Notes: generated by a model from the letters alone, not told the origin. Positions 34,182 through 43,014 are shown, counted from the stretch's first letter. The stretch is DNA of 64,000 nt from Paenibacillus vietnamensis (GCF_020169515.1 NZ_JAHMHW010000003.1:186001-250000); one strand, 5' to 3'. Made by a program: numbers and translations.

Positions 34182-35051
34182 TTATTTGATCCCCGCGAAG
34201 GTCATCGTCTCGACGACCTTCCGCTGAAGCAAGATGAATACGATAATCGGCGGAACCATCAGAATGACCGCGGCCGCCGAGCCTGCGCCCATCCTCGCGA
34301 TCGGATCGCCTGCCACGATCTGCTCCAGCGCCATCCGGAACACCTTAAGCGACTCCCCGAAAATAAGCTCCTTCGGCGCGTAGTTCCACAAGTTAATGAA
34401 TTGAAAAATAACGACCGTCATAATGGCCGGCGTCGCGTTCGGCCAAATGATCGAGAAAAACGTCCGGTATTCGCTCGCTCCGTCGATCCGCGCCGCCTCC
34501 AGTATCGCGTCCGGCAGCTGTTCAATAAATTGCTTCATCAGAAACAGACCGAGCGAGGCACCGATCCATGGCAGGATGAGCGCCGAATACGTATTGACGA
34601 TGCCCAGCTGCGACATGAGCACGAATTGAGGAATGAACGTGACCTGGGGCACAAACATCAGCGCCATAACGATGACCGAGAACAAGACATTCCGGCCGGG
34701 AAACTTGTGCTTCGCCAGCGGATAAGCCGCCATGGCTGCGAACAGCACATGCAGCACCGTTCCCGCCACCGCAATGAATGCCGTGTTGAATACATAACGG
34801 GACAACGGCACCCACATATTCGAAGCCAGCTGGAATAAATCCGTAAAGTTATCCAGCGTCGGCCTCATGACGATGAGCTTAGGCGGAAATTGAAGCAGCT
34901 CATCGATCGGCTTCAGCGATGTAATGACCGCGAAGACGAACGGAAACGCAGAGAAGATGCCGAGCAGCGCCACGAAGCCGAATATCGCGATGTTGCCGGC
35001 AAGGGAGCGTCTGGCCTTCATGCCGGATTTTTTCTTAAGTATCGTGAACAT
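34182..35051 (-). CDS. CUT1 ABC permease, MalG type (first system)
   Basis: 289 residues and six helices. The opening SLAGNIAIFGFVALLGIFSAF and the EAA loop LEAARIDGASEYRTFFSIIWPNATPA are typical, and the end QRKVVETMTFAGIK is a MalG-like C-terminus. It lies 18 bases before the NHL-TPR gene and 16 bases after its MalF-type partner. Together with the partner and the 946-residue binding protein it forms a complete CUT1 system minus ATPase. Confidence 0.92.
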   Translation of the reverse strand: MFTILKKKSGMKARRSLAGNIAIFGFVALLGIFSAFPFVFAVITSLKPIDELLQFPPKLIVMRPTLDNFTDLFQLASNMWVPLSRYVFNTAFIAVAGTVLHVLFAAMAAYPLAKHKFPGRNVLFSVIVMALMFVPQVTFIPQFVLMSQLGIVNTYSALILPWIGASLGLFLMKQFIEQLPDAILEAARIDGASEYRTFFSIIWPNATPAIMTVVIFQFINLWNYAPKELIFGESLKVFRMALEQIVAGDPIARMGAGSAAAVILMVPPIIVFILLQRKVVETMTFAGIK

Positions 35052-35067
35052 GGATGTCCTCCTGCCA

Positions 35068-35967
35068 TCAAATTCCGACCTTCTGCAGCAGCTTGGTCAC
35101 GAGCCGGTTCGTAAACACCATCAGGAAAAACAGGACGACCGCCATCGCGGAAGCATAACCCATCTCGTACCGGATGCTGCCGTAATCCATAATGTGCGTC
35201 ACCATCGTCTCGCCCGCGTACTCCGTGCTCGGGAATCCGGCAAGCTGGATCGATACGTCGGCAACGCTGAACGAAATGACGATTTGCATGACTGCTCCGA
35301 AGATGAGCTGAGGAATCATCGAAGGCAGCGTAATGTACCAAAGCTCCTGGAAGCGGTTTTTGATGCCGTCCATGACGCCCGCCTCGTACAAGCTGCGGTC
35401 GACCGTTTGCAGGCCGGCCACGAAGGCCAGGAAGCTGATGCCGAGACTGAGCCATAGCTGAACGAGGATCAGGATGACCAGAATATATTCCTTATCGAGC
35501 AGCCAGGCGACCGGATCGCTTATGAAGCCCAATCCCATCAGCATGCCGTTCAAATAACCGTAAGCGTCGGGGCTGAAGATCAGCCTCCACATCGGAAAGA
35601 TCGACACCCCGATAATGGTGGGGATGTAAAATACCGTCGTCGCGATCGAACGAAGCGTTCGGTTCAGGTCGTTGATCATCCAGGCGACCAGAAAGCTGAG
35701 AATATAGCTGACCGGGCCGGTGACAAAGGCGAAAAACAGCGTATTTTTCACCGCAATAATAAAGATGTCGTCGTCCAGAAACAGCCGGATATAGTTGTAC
35801 CAGCCGATAAAGCGGGGCGGCTCGATCATGTTGTAGTAAGTAAAACCAAGCACGATCGACAGCACGACCGGAAAAATGGTGAAGAGCAGGAAGAAAATCA
35901 TATACGGCGTCATGAGCACATAGCTTTCCTTATGCCTGCCGATCGTCTGGATTAGCGATTTGTTCAT
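35068..35967 (-). CDS. CUT1 ABC permease, MalF type (first system)
   Basis: 299 residues and six helices. The opening KESYVLMTPYMIFFLLFTIFP and the EAA loop YEAGVMDGIKNRFQELWYITLPSM identify the MalF-type subunit. Its start overlaps the stop of the large binding-protein gene by 4 bases, which implies translational coupling and fixes the partner. Confidence 0.92.
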   Translation of the reverse strand: MNKSLIQTIGRHKESYVLMTPYMIFFLLFTIFPVVLSIVLGFTYYNMIEPPRFIGWYNYIRLFLDDDIFIIAVKNTLFFAFVTGPVSYILSFLVAWMINDLNRTLRSIATTVFYIPTIIGVSIFPMWRLIFSPDAYGYLNGMLMGLGFISDPVAWLLDKEYILVILILVQLWLSLGISFLAFVAGLQTVDRSLYEAGVMDGIKNRFQELWYITLPSMIPQLIFGAVMQIVISFSVADVSIQLAGFPSTEYAGETMVTHIMDYGSIRYEMGYASAMAVVLFFLMVFTNRLVTKLLQKVGI

Positions 35968-38804
35968 GGCTCCACCCCGAATTCATACCTTTTTCGTTTA
36001 ATCTCGTCATTAATATCTTTGTTCCAATAGAAAAGGCTCTCTCTTGCGTTGCCCATTTGAAACACAACCTCGCGGAACGCGTTATCGATATTTCTTGAGG
36101 TGTAATAGCCGCCCGGTAGCTCCGGTATTTCATAAACCTGCTCCCACTGCGCAGACAGGCTTGCCTGCTCGGCGCGGCTCCAATTCGAGGCTTCGAAGGA
36201 CACCAGGTTGGCGGGCACTCTTCTGCCCAGAATCCCCATTTCATTTTCCAATTCATTGGTGAACTGGCTCTGAATGTCGGCACGGTTAAACCATTTCATA
36301 AAAGTCCAGGCGTCTTCGACGTTCACGGCGTCCTTCAAAATAATGCCGGCCGTCCCCGTAGCGCCCGTCGAACGGTTAACCTGTCCGTCCCCCTGCTTGA
36401 TGCCCGGAATCGGAATCATATCCCAAGTGCCGGTAATTTCCGGGGCTGCCGCCGCCAGACGCGTGTACAGCTTGTAGGTCGATACGACAATCGGCATTTC
36501 GCCGGTACGGAACCGGTTAAAATCGTCCTTGTACAGCGGATAATCGTAAAGGTTATAAAAGTCCGTCCACTGCTTGAAAGCGTTGTAAGCCTGCGGCTCG
36601 TCGAAACGGGTCGCGTCTTGCGCTTCATTATAAATGCCGCTTTCGTGCTGCATGAGCAGCGTCGGGAACAGGTTCAGCGAACCGATGCCTTTGGTCAGCA
36701 GTTGAAACGCGTCAAGGTTCTCGTACGGAAGTCCGATCTGCATATTGTTGTTTTGCAGCACCGGAGCGATCCTCAGCAGCTCCTCCCACGTTTGCGGAGG
36801 CGTTAAGCCAAGCTCCTGCAAAATATCTTTCCGGTAGAACAGCATGAAAAACTCCTGATCGTCCGGTATGGCGTAAGTTTTGCCCTGATACTGGTAAGGA
36901 ACGAAGGCGGAATCCATGTAATCTTGTTTAACCTCTGTGAATCCGTCCTGCCCGTCCAGCGGGACCAGCGCACCGCGAATCGCCAAATTCATCGCGTCGC
37001 CGCGGCTTGTGAACAAGTTGACATCCGGTCCTTCGCCCGCCATAACGGCGGTTACGAGCGAGGTGCCGACCAGATTGAGATTGACGCTGATTCCCGTCTC
37101 CGGAATAAAGGATTCGTCGATCAAACGCTTCAGCACAAACGCCTGGTCGCGGCCGAGTCCCGTCCACACTTGAATGGAACGGTCCGCCTCCGAGCTTCCT
37201 TCCATCGAATCGTAGTTTTGCAGGAAAGAACCGGCGAACGCTCTGATTTCATGCAAGCCTTGGGCGAAGATGCCCGCTTCCCCGCGGGGCTTCTTCTGCT
37301 CCGGCGATGCAAGGTAAATATAGTCGAGTTCGAGCGGCTGCTTCTTCACGCCGAGCATCCAGTCCGCAAGCGCGGTAATGTTCGTTTTGTAATTTTCGAG
37401 GCGCTTCGGAATTTGGTCCGGCCTGTCGATAAAGCCCTCCAGCTGCAGCGCTAATAGATTTAGCGTGCGGGATCCGGCATTAGCCTGTCCCGACATCTCG
37501 TCGAGCTGCTGCGCCTGGCCTCTCATGCCGTCCGCGATCGACCGGAACTGCTCTAGCAGCCCGGGGATGCTTTTTTCGATTTCGTAATCGCGGTAGACGT
37601 CCGGATTAACGCCGGTGATCATCACGATTTTTCGGTAAATCTGATTCAGGTCGTACACCATCTGCTGTACGTTTTGCACCGCCTGAGCCATTTCGCCGAG
37701 CGTCACCTCAAGCTTCAGCTCATGCTCGCCCTTCTCCAAATAAAACAGGTACGGCTCTCCGGTTTCTTCTCCAAGCTCCGTTACGGACCATTTCTGCTCA
37801 TACGGGAAACGGACCGCATTCAGCTCCGCGAACGGCACCTTTCCGTCAAGCCATATTTTCCTCGAGACGAAAGAGCCTTTCACTTCGTTCTGGTGATATC
37901 TGGCCCCGATTTTGTACCAGCCTGCCTCGGGTACTTCGAGCTTGTAGCTGATCCACTGGCCGGGAAGTTCCCAGTTGCTGCCCCCTACCGTATTAATGCG
38001 TAGCTTCGTCGGGCTGTAAGGCGTCGTTAGCGGCGAGCTGCGGTCCGTCGTCGGGAACAGGCCGGAGGCCGACTTGGCAAATGCGTGCTCCGCCTGTACG
38101 GTAATGAATGTCTTCTGGCTGTCCGCCGTCCTTTTCCCGTCATTGGCCGCTTTATAGTCGGCGTAAGCCGCCGGCTTTTCGGATTTGATCAGCTGAACGT
38201 AATCGACAGCCGCCGTTCCCCTCACATTTTCAAGCCGGATACGGTGCTCGCCCTTCGCAAGCTTCAGCTTCAGCGGTCCGTCCGCAAGCTCGCCTGCTTC
38301 TGCAACCGTTGTATGCAGCCAAACCTCGGCTTCAAGCTGCTTGGGCCGAAGCTCGTTGCCGCCGCTTGTCCGCAAGGGGCCCGGCTCGTCGTAGAACAAA
38401 CGGTTTAGTTCCAACGGAGCATAAGGGTCGGTTATTGCTTTATCGTCGACATAGAGCATAAACTCGATCGGCTGCCCGTTCCCTTCGAGCGGGAAGTAAC
38501 CCGCGGCCAGCTCGTAATCGCCGGACTCAGCCGCGTTCACCGTCCACTCCAGCGCTTCCCCTTCCATCCATTCGGCGACCTGCTGCCGTCCCTTCCATTC
38601 CGGAAGGACCGCGGCCAGCTCCGCTTCGCCGGCCATGCTCCCTGCCTGAAGAATCAGGCCGGAGGCCGGACGCTTCGCGTCTTCGAGCTTATATACGGCC
38701 GCTGGAGGCGCTTTCTCTTCGGAGTAGGACCATACGGCCGCTCCGCCCAGCACTCCGACAAGCAGCGTGAACATTACTGTGTAAAAGATCCCATTTTTAA
38801 TCAC
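35964..38804 (-). CDS. Membrane-anchored solute-binding protein fused to carbohydrate-binding-like modules
   Basis: 946 residues from GTG 38804 (GGGGG six bases upstream); the frame stays open to a TTG at 38888, so a 974-residue form is possible. A single N-terminal helix (YTVMFTLLVGVLGGAAVWSY) has no lipobox Cys. Two CBM6/CBM35-like beta-sandwiches follow at about 40-205 and 235-370 (FITVQAEHAF, GQWISYKLEVPEAGWYKIG, LFYLEKGEHELKLEV), then a helical stalk. From about 555 there is a full family-1 binding-protein domain (VWTGLGRDQAFVLKRLID, YAIPDDQEFFMLFYRKDIL, GIILKDAVNVEDAWTFMKWF). It is about twice the usual length. It probably captures polysaccharide and hands it to the permeases. Confidence 0.82.
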   Translation of the reverse strand: MIKNGIFYTVMFTLLVGVLGGAAVWSYSEEKAPPAAVYKLEDAKRPASGLILQAGSMAGEAELAAVLPEWKGRQQVAEWMEGEALEWTVNAAESGDYELAAGYFPLEGNGQPIEFMLYVDDKAITDPYAPLELNRLFYDEPGPLRTSGGNELRPKQLEAEVWLHTTVAEAGELADGPLKLKLAKGEHRIRLENVRGTAAVDYVQLIKSEKPAAYADYKAANDGKRTADSQKTFITVQAEHAFAKSASGLFPTTDRSSPLTTPYSPTKLRINTVGGSNWELPGQWISYKLEVPEAGWYKIGARYHQNEVKGSFVSRKIWLDGKVPFAELNAVRFPYEQKWSVTELGEETGEPYLFYLEKGEHELKLEVTLGEMAQAVQNVQQMVYDLNQIYRKIVMITGVNPDVYRDYEIEKSIPGLLEQFRSIADGMRGQAQQLDEMSGQANAGSRTLNLLALQLEGFIDRPDQIPKRLENYKTNITALADWMLGVKKQPLELDYIYLASPEQKKPRGEAGIFAQGLHEIRAFAGSFLQNYDSMEGSSEADRSIQVWTGLGRDQAFVLKRLIDESFIPETGISVNLNLVGTSLVTAVMAGEGPDVNLFTSRGDAMNLAIRGALVPLDGQDGFTEVKQDYMDSAFVPYQYQGKTYAIPDDQEFFMLFYRKDILQELGLTPPQTWEELLRIAPVLQNNNMQIGLPYENLDAFQLLTKGIGSLNLFPTLLMQHESGIYNEAQDATRFDEPQAYNAFKQWTDFYNLYDYPLYKDDFNRFRTGEMPIVVSTYKLYTRLAAAAPEITGTWDMIPIPGIKQGDGQVNRSTGATGTAGIILKDAVNVEDAWTFMKWFNRADIQSQFTNELENEMGILGRRVPANLVSFEASNWSRAEQASLSAQWEQVYEIPELPGGYYTSRNIDNAFREVVFQMGNARESLFYWNKDINDEIKRKRYEFGVEP

Positions 38805-38968
38805 GGCCAACCCCCGAATTCGTTTTTTCCGTGCATCCTCCCCGCTGCTGCGGGATGAAAGCCCTTTGAATTGCTGCTGCAAGATCAATATAACAAAATC
38901 CGTTCCGCACTAATTTCACTATGCTCTGAACCGAAGTTTTAAAGTTTTTGGTTTAAGGGGGCGGGTGC

Positions 38969-38997
38969 AAAAAAAAACCGCCCCTGTCGGGACGGTC
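38969..38997 (-). terminator. Terminator of the diadenylate-cyclase gene
   Basis: On the minus strand ACCGTCC pairs with GGGCGGT (one G-U) across a short loop, followed by nine T. The 38889-38968 space upstream of the transporter operon holds no further feature I can support. Confidence 0.8.
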
Positions 38998-39045
38998 GGG
39001 ATGGTCTTCGGTTTTTATCAGGACTGTGAAAAGTTCTCAATCAGG

Positions 39046-39531
39046 TCAGGAAAGCGTAAAAGGATAAAGCTTACCGTCCAGGCAAAAGGATGATTTCCCT
39101 GTTTCTTCCGACACGACAAGGATTAACGAATCTGTATGCTCGGACATCCCGACGGCTGCACGATGGCGGGTACCCATCTTTTCAGTGCCGTAAAATTTTT
39201 CGGTAAGGGGGAGAATATTAGCTGCGGACACGATAATATCTTGATGGATCAATACTGCGCCATCGTGTAAGGGGCTGCCGGTAACGAAGATGGATTCCAA
39301 CAGTGAACTCGTAATTTCCGCCGAAAGAGGAATGCCCGGGGTGATCCACTTGTCTATAGGGTCTTCTCGTTGAATGACAATGAGAGCGCCTTGCCGTTTT
39401 AAACTCAAATGGTTTATGGCTTTAGAGATCTCGTAATATTTATTCGTATAAGGAGCCAAAAAGCAACTCAGATAATAAGTGGACGCCAAAGTCACCGCAG
39501 ATACAATAAACTCATTGTTATTTTTGACCAC
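39046..39531 (-). CDS. Short diadenylate cyclase (DAC/DisA_N) domain protein
   Basis: 161 residues, essentially one DAC domain: KRQGALIVIQREDPIDKWI, SAEITSSLLESIF, the catalytic DGA in SPLHDGAVLIHQDIIVSAA, and the ATP-binding RHR in GTRHRAAVGMSEHTDSL. Enzymes with these motifs make c-di-AMP from two ATP. The three transmembrane helices of CdaA and the DNA-binding part of DisA are absent. The length is nearer CdaS, the sporulation type, but shorter by about 40 residues. GTG 39531 is the only useful start and has no ribosome binding site, so the N-terminus may be truncated. Confidence 0.8.
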   Translation of the reverse strand: MVKNNNEFIVSAVTLASTYYLSCFLAPYTNKYYEISKAINHLSLKRQGALIVIQREDPIDKWITPGIPLSAEITSSLLESIFVTGSPLHDGAVLIHQDIIVSAANILPLTEKFYGTEKMGTRHRAAVGMSEHTDSLILVVSEETGKSSFCLDGKLYPFTLS

Positions 39532-39591
39532 AAATGTATGATTTATTGATCACATTCGATAGGATTGTTTAGCGAAGAAGTTTATTCAATC

Positions 39592-39634
39592 AAAAACGCC
39601 GTAAAACCCCGGCTGAAGGGGTTTTACGGCGCTT
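39592..39634 (-). terminator. Terminator of the fructokinase gene
   Basis: GCGCCGTAAAACCCC pairs with GGGGTTTTACGGCG across a 7-base loop, followed on the minus strand by TTTTTGATT. Confidence 0.9.
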
Positions 39635-39659
39635 CTTATTCATTACCGCGATTTAGTTG

Positions 39660-40541
39660 TTACCGCTTCTGCTCCAGAGCCGCCAAACCAAGCGCAAGAG
39701 AGCCGCACAAGCCGGCATTGTCGCCAAGACCCGGGGTTACGATGTATTCGTCGATCCCGGTCAGCAGCGGAGCGGCGCTGACATAGCCGTTCAGGTTTTT
39801 GCTTACCTCGGCGCGGATCAAAGGCAGCAGCTGTTTCTGATGCATGACGCCTCCGCCAAGAATAACTCGCTTCGGCGAAAGCATGAGTACCGTAGACGTC
39901 ACCGCCTGGCCGACGTAATACGCCTCGATCGCCCAGGCCGGATGGTCCTCTCCGAGCTCGCTGCCCTTCACACCCCACCGCTTCTCAATCGCGGGACCCG
40001 CAGCCATTCCCTCCAGGCAGTCGCCATGGTAAGGGCAGCAGCCCGCAAAGGAATCCTCCGGATGACGTCTCGGCAGGATATGCCCGCCTTCCGGATGCAC
40101 CAGGCCGTGAACAAGCTTGCCTTCGGCATAAACCCCGACTCCGATTCCCGTGCCGATCGTAAAATAAACGCAGCTGTCCAGCCCCTTGGCGGCTCCCCAT
40201 ACCGCTTCGCCATAGGCGGCGGCGTTGACGTCCGTATCCCAGCCGAACGGCACGTCGAATTCTCGTTTAAGCGTATTCAAGAACGGGAAGCCGGACCAGC
40301 CTGGCTTCGGCGTCGTTGTGACGCTTCCGTATGTTGCGCTTGAACGGTCAATGTCGATGGGGCCGAACGTACCGATGCCGATCGCTTCGACCGCCTTGTC
40401 TTTGAAGTAGGAGATGACCTGTTCCATGACCCGCTCCGGATGCTCCGTCGGAAAGCTGACGCGGTCCTCGATCGCGCCGTGCTCATTGCCGATGCCGCAG
40501 ACAAACTTTGTGCCGCCCGCTTCTATTGCTCCAATTCTCAT
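39660..40541 (-). CDS. scrK: ROK-family fructokinase (ScrK/YdhR type)
   Basis: 293 residues. ATP-binding motif IGAIEAGGTKFVCGIG, catalytic-region DTDVNAAAYGEAVWG, phosphate motif FTIGTGIGVGVYAEG, then the zinc cluster HPEDSFAGCCPYHGDCLEG (His, Cys, His, Cys) that marks the fructokinase branch of ROK kinases. It makes fructose-6-P from free fructose, which the two GH32 enzymes nearby would release. The ATG at 40541 follows GAGGAGAAAAAGATC. It has its own promoter at 40612-40641 with tandem operators just downstream. The symbol is by family resemblance. Confidence 0.88.
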   Translation of the reverse strand: MRIGAIEAGGTKFVCGIGNEHGAIEDRVSFPTEHPERVMEQVISYFKDKAVEAIGIGTFGPIDIDRSSATYGSVTTTPKPGWSGFPFLNTLKREFDVPFGWDTDVNAAAYGEAVWGAAKGLDSCVYFTIGTGIGVGVYAEGKLVHGLVHPEGGHILPRRHPEDSFAGCCPYHGDCLEGMAAGPAIEKRWGVKGSELGEDHPAWAIEAYYVGQAVTSTVLMLSPKRVILGGGVMHQKQLLPLIRAEVSKNLNGYVSAAPLLTGIDEYIVTPGLGDNAGLCGSLALGLAALEQKR

Positions 40542-40569
40542 GATCTTTTTCTCCTCTGCCTCAATATCG

Positions 40570-40608
40570 CGCAAACGTTTACGTAAAACGAATACGCAAT
40601 CGTTTATT
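40570..40608. promoter_or_regulatory. Tandem LacI-type operators in the fructokinase leader
   Basis: GCAAACGTTTACGT (40571) and GCAATCGTTTATTC (40595) are two imperfect palindromes centred on CG, 24 bases apart, lying right after the predicted start of transcription. Repressor binding here would block the promoter. The first 14-mer recurs exactly at 52901. Confidence 0.6.
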
Positions 40609-40611
40609 CCG

Positions 40612-40641
40612 ATTATAGGAGCTAGCTGTCACACCCGTCAA
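40612..40641 (-). promoter_or_regulatory. Sigma-A promoter of the fructokinase gene
   Basis: TTGACG, 18-base spacer, TATAAT on the minus strand, located inside the 3' end of the half-KAS gene. Transcription would start near 40605, inside the operator array. Confidence 0.65.
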
Positions 40642-41092
40642 GCTTAACTTCTCCATCGCTATCTGTTGTTATCTCGTGACGGCTTCCGGCGAAACGAAGC
40701 ACCGTAATCCGGTACGCCCGTTCGCCAGTGCCATCCGGACTGTCGCGTTCCTCCGGCTCGCCAAGAATGCACAATGCCTTGCGGCAGCTGCCTTCAGCGA
40801 TCAGCCAATCCAACAGGAGACGGGCATGCCGGAACGCCATGCAGCCGGAACCGTCCAGCGCGATCGGAAGCGCGTCCTGCAGCCGCAGCCTGCTTTTGAT
40901 TTTCGCGCAGGAATGAACTGTCGGATCCGATTGGACGTGAAAGCCGCACATCAGCACATCGAGGCCTGAAAGCCACCGCCTATTCCGCTCCAGAAGCTCA
41001 ATAACCGCCTCGTCGGCGTGCTGACGGCCGCAGGAGGCAACGACTCCCGAATAAAGCACCGATACCGCAGCAGCCCCTGCTTCCGTTATCAT
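40622..41092 (-). CDS. Half-length KAS III-like (thiolase-fold) protein
   Basis: 156 residues. The segment LSGLDVLMCGFHVQSDPTVHSCAKIKSRL, then ALPIALDGSGCMAFRHARLLLDWLIAEG corresponds to the part of a ketoacyl-synthase III that carries the nucleophile Cys (GCMAF). The C-terminal half with the catalytic His and Asn is missing, and the C-terminus is instead acidic and low in hydrophobics. GAGGGGGCGATACTG precedes the ATG. It is the last gene of the biosynthetic operon, 27 bases after the full-length homologue. It could be a partner subunit (Cys without His/Asn) or a decayed duplicate. Confidence 0.6.
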   Translation of the reverse strand: MITEAGAAAVSVLYSGVVASCGRQHADEAVIELLERNRRWLSGLDVLMCGFHVQSDPTVHSCAKIKSRLRLQDALPIALDGSGCMAFRHARLLLDWLIAEGSCRKALCILGEPEERDSPDGTGERAYRITVLRFAGSRHEITTDSDGEVKLDGCDS

Positions 41093-41119
41093 CAGTATCG
41101 CCCCCTCTGTCTGCCGTAT

Positions 41120-42070
41120 TCACCCGTATTGGTGCAGAGAGCACCCATAATAGCCGCCGAAGCCGACGGATACGGCCAAATAGAGGTCGCCCTTCCGCAG
41201 TCTGCCGCTTACGGCCGCCTTCTCTATGTTCATCACAATATCCGTGTTATGCAGATGCCCTTCCCCTGCCAGCGTATCAGCATAAAACAGCTCAAGCGGG
41301 CAGCCCAATATCTTCGCCAAAATGCTCCACGTGCCCAGCCCCAGATTCGTGCAAAAGATCATTGCGATATCGTTCATCGATGCGCCCGCTTGCCGCAGAA
41401 CCTGTCGGACCAGCTGCCTCACGGACAAATAGAAGGTGGAAAAATAAAGCCGGACCCGCTCCGGACATAAATCGTAAGCGATTCCGTCCGCCTTCATCCC
41501 GGATGCCAGCACCCGGTGTCTCACAGCCGGGCTATTCCGAAACGATGCCGCACTGGCCGCATCGCCGAACAGCATGTACGTATCGCTGCGCTCCCGGGCG
41601 CTTCTCGCCTTATCTGCCGTGACGAACAGGACCGCGTCGTCCTCCCCGGCCGCTCCCGCAAAATAAGCGTACGCCAAGCGAAGCGAAAGATGGAACATAG
41701 CGCAGCCATATTCGGCAAGCCTGACCACCGGCACGTCTTCAAGCGAAAATTCGCGAAGCAGCCTGGCGAACAAGCTTCCGGCCGCTGCATCCGTCGTCAC
41801 GCTCGCAAACAAGATCGCTTTCACCTGCGCTCCTCTCTCTGCTGCCCGCCGCAGGACCGGAGCGCTTGCCTCGTATATCATTTCCTCCAGGCTGCAGACG
41901 TTCTCCTCCGGTACTTCGCGGAAGCCTCCGCTCCCGTACTCCTCCTCAGAGATGCGCATGGCGGCGCCTTGTTCGCCGAGCCTGTGCATGACAAGGCCGA
42001 CCGGAGTCCGGTTAACGGGAAGATAGACGCAGCTGTCGGTTATTCCGAATAGGGTGTTCACCGGCTTCAT
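41120..42070 (-). CDS. KAS III / HMG-CoA-synthase-like condensing enzyme
   Basis: 316 residues with the thiolase-fold layout: AILFASVTTDAAAGSLFAR, nucleophile Cys in LAEYGCAMFHLSLRLAYAYF, LFVTADKARSARER, FGDAASAASFRNSP, an EGHLHNTDIVMNIEKA block with the expected His and Asn, and a final SVGFGGYYGCSLHQY. Enzymes of this type join an acyl-CoA or acyl-ACP to malonyl-ACP, or transfer acyl groups. It is divergent and rather short. Its start overlaps the methyltransferase stop by 4 bases. With two carrier proteins in the cluster, an ACP-bound substrate is likely (inference). Confidence 0.75.
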   Translation of the reverse strand: MKPVNTLFGITDSCVYLPVNRTPVGLVMHRLGEQGAAMRISEEEYGSGGFREVPEENVCSLEEMIYEASAPVLRRAAERGAQVKAILFASVTTDAAAGSLFARLLREFSLEDVPVVRLAEYGCAMFHLSLRLAYAYFAGAAGEDDAVLFVTADKARSARERSDTYMLFGDAASAASFRNSPAVRHRVLASGMKADGIAYDLCPERVRLYFSTFYLSVRQLVRQVLRQAGASMNDIAMIFCTNLGLGTWSILAKILGCPLELFYADTLAGEGHLHNTDIVMNIEKAAVSGRLRKGDLYLAVSVGFGGYYGCSLHQYG

Positions 42071-43014
42071 ACCCTCTTCATCAAATGCAAAATTTTATAT
42101 TTCCGTTTCCCCGCCCTCATGTCGTCGTACAACGGAGTGCCGGGTACGCCCATCGTATCCCGGATCGCATCCGCGGACTCTAAATTCCCGTTAATCGCGG
42201 CCAGCCGGTTGTCCCGTGCCAGGTCGCTCGCAAGCAGCGCCTGCTCGGAGATGTCGCGCGAGACAATCATCTCAAAGCCGAGGCCCCGCATATAACGTTC
42301 GCCGGCATTAAACTTCTCCGAGTCCATATCGTCCGCGTAAACGAACATGCCTCCAGGCTTCAGGACGCGGAACACCTCCTCATAAAAACGTTCGATCCGC
42401 GGATACAGGTCCGAGGACTCGATGTTCAGCACAATATCGAAGCAGGCATCAGGTACGGGCAGCTCCTCGGCATCTCCGATGCAGAAATAGGCATGCTCAT
42501 ACCGGTTGCCGGCATGGCAGAAGGCAATATTCGCCTCCGTCAGGTCGAGTCCCGCCGCGAGGCGGGGCCGATAGCTCTTGCAGAGAGCCCGGATATTGCC
42601 GCCTCTGCCGCAGGCGATCTCGAGCACGTCCTTGCCGCTCGCCTCGATTCCGGTCATTATTTCCCGAAACAGCCTCAGCGACTGCTCGTTCACACCTCTT
42701 CCCAGCCTGCCGTCCTCTTCGTCTCCGACATCGGCATATCCCCAATTCATAAAGGTCGAGAAGCGCGAGACGCCTTTATCGGCCAGAGCTTGGCCGAAGG
42801 CCGTAAACATCCGCTTCACCTCTTCCTTCCTCTCCCGATACTCCCCGCTCTCTTGCCCGGTTTCATTCGGAAGAAGGCTGGGAATGCCGCCTTCGACCAC
42901 ACGGTACCGCTGCCCGCATGCCCGGCATGCGAGCGCAGCTTCTTCTCTTGCCAGCGAATGCTTGCACATCGGGCAAGCCCATGGAACGTCTGCCTGCGGC
43001 CACGTTCGATTCAT
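42067..43014 (-). CDS. SAM-dependent methyltransferase with N-terminal zinc ribbon (paralogue 1)
   Basis: 315 residues. The zinc ribbon at about 14-40 has CPMC and CRAC pairs. The class I methyltransferase domain shows motif I KDVLEIACGRGGNIRALC, GLDLTEANIAFC, GDAEELPVPDACFDIVLNIESS and RVLKPGGMFVYADDMDS. The pre-motif RFSTFMNWGYAD resembles lipid and polyketide methyltransferases. It overlaps its neighbours by 4 bases at both ends. It is a clear paralogue of the next gene, and the two may methylate different positions of the same product. Confidence 0.85.
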   Translation of the reverse strand: MNRTWPQADVPWACPMCKHSLAREEAALACRACGQRYRVVEGGIPSLLPNETGQESGEYRERKEEVKRMFTAFGQALADKGVSRFSTFMNWGYADVGDEEDGRLGRGVNEQSLRLFREIMTGIEASGKDVLEIACGRGGNIRALCKSYRPRLAAGLDLTEANIAFCHAGNRYEHAYFCIGDAEELPVPDACFDIVLNIESSDLYPRIERFYEEVFRVLKPGGMFVYADDMDSEKFNAGERYMRGLGFEMIVSRDISEQALLASDLARDNRLAAINGNLESADAIRDTMGVPGTPLYDDMRAGKRKYKILHLMKRV

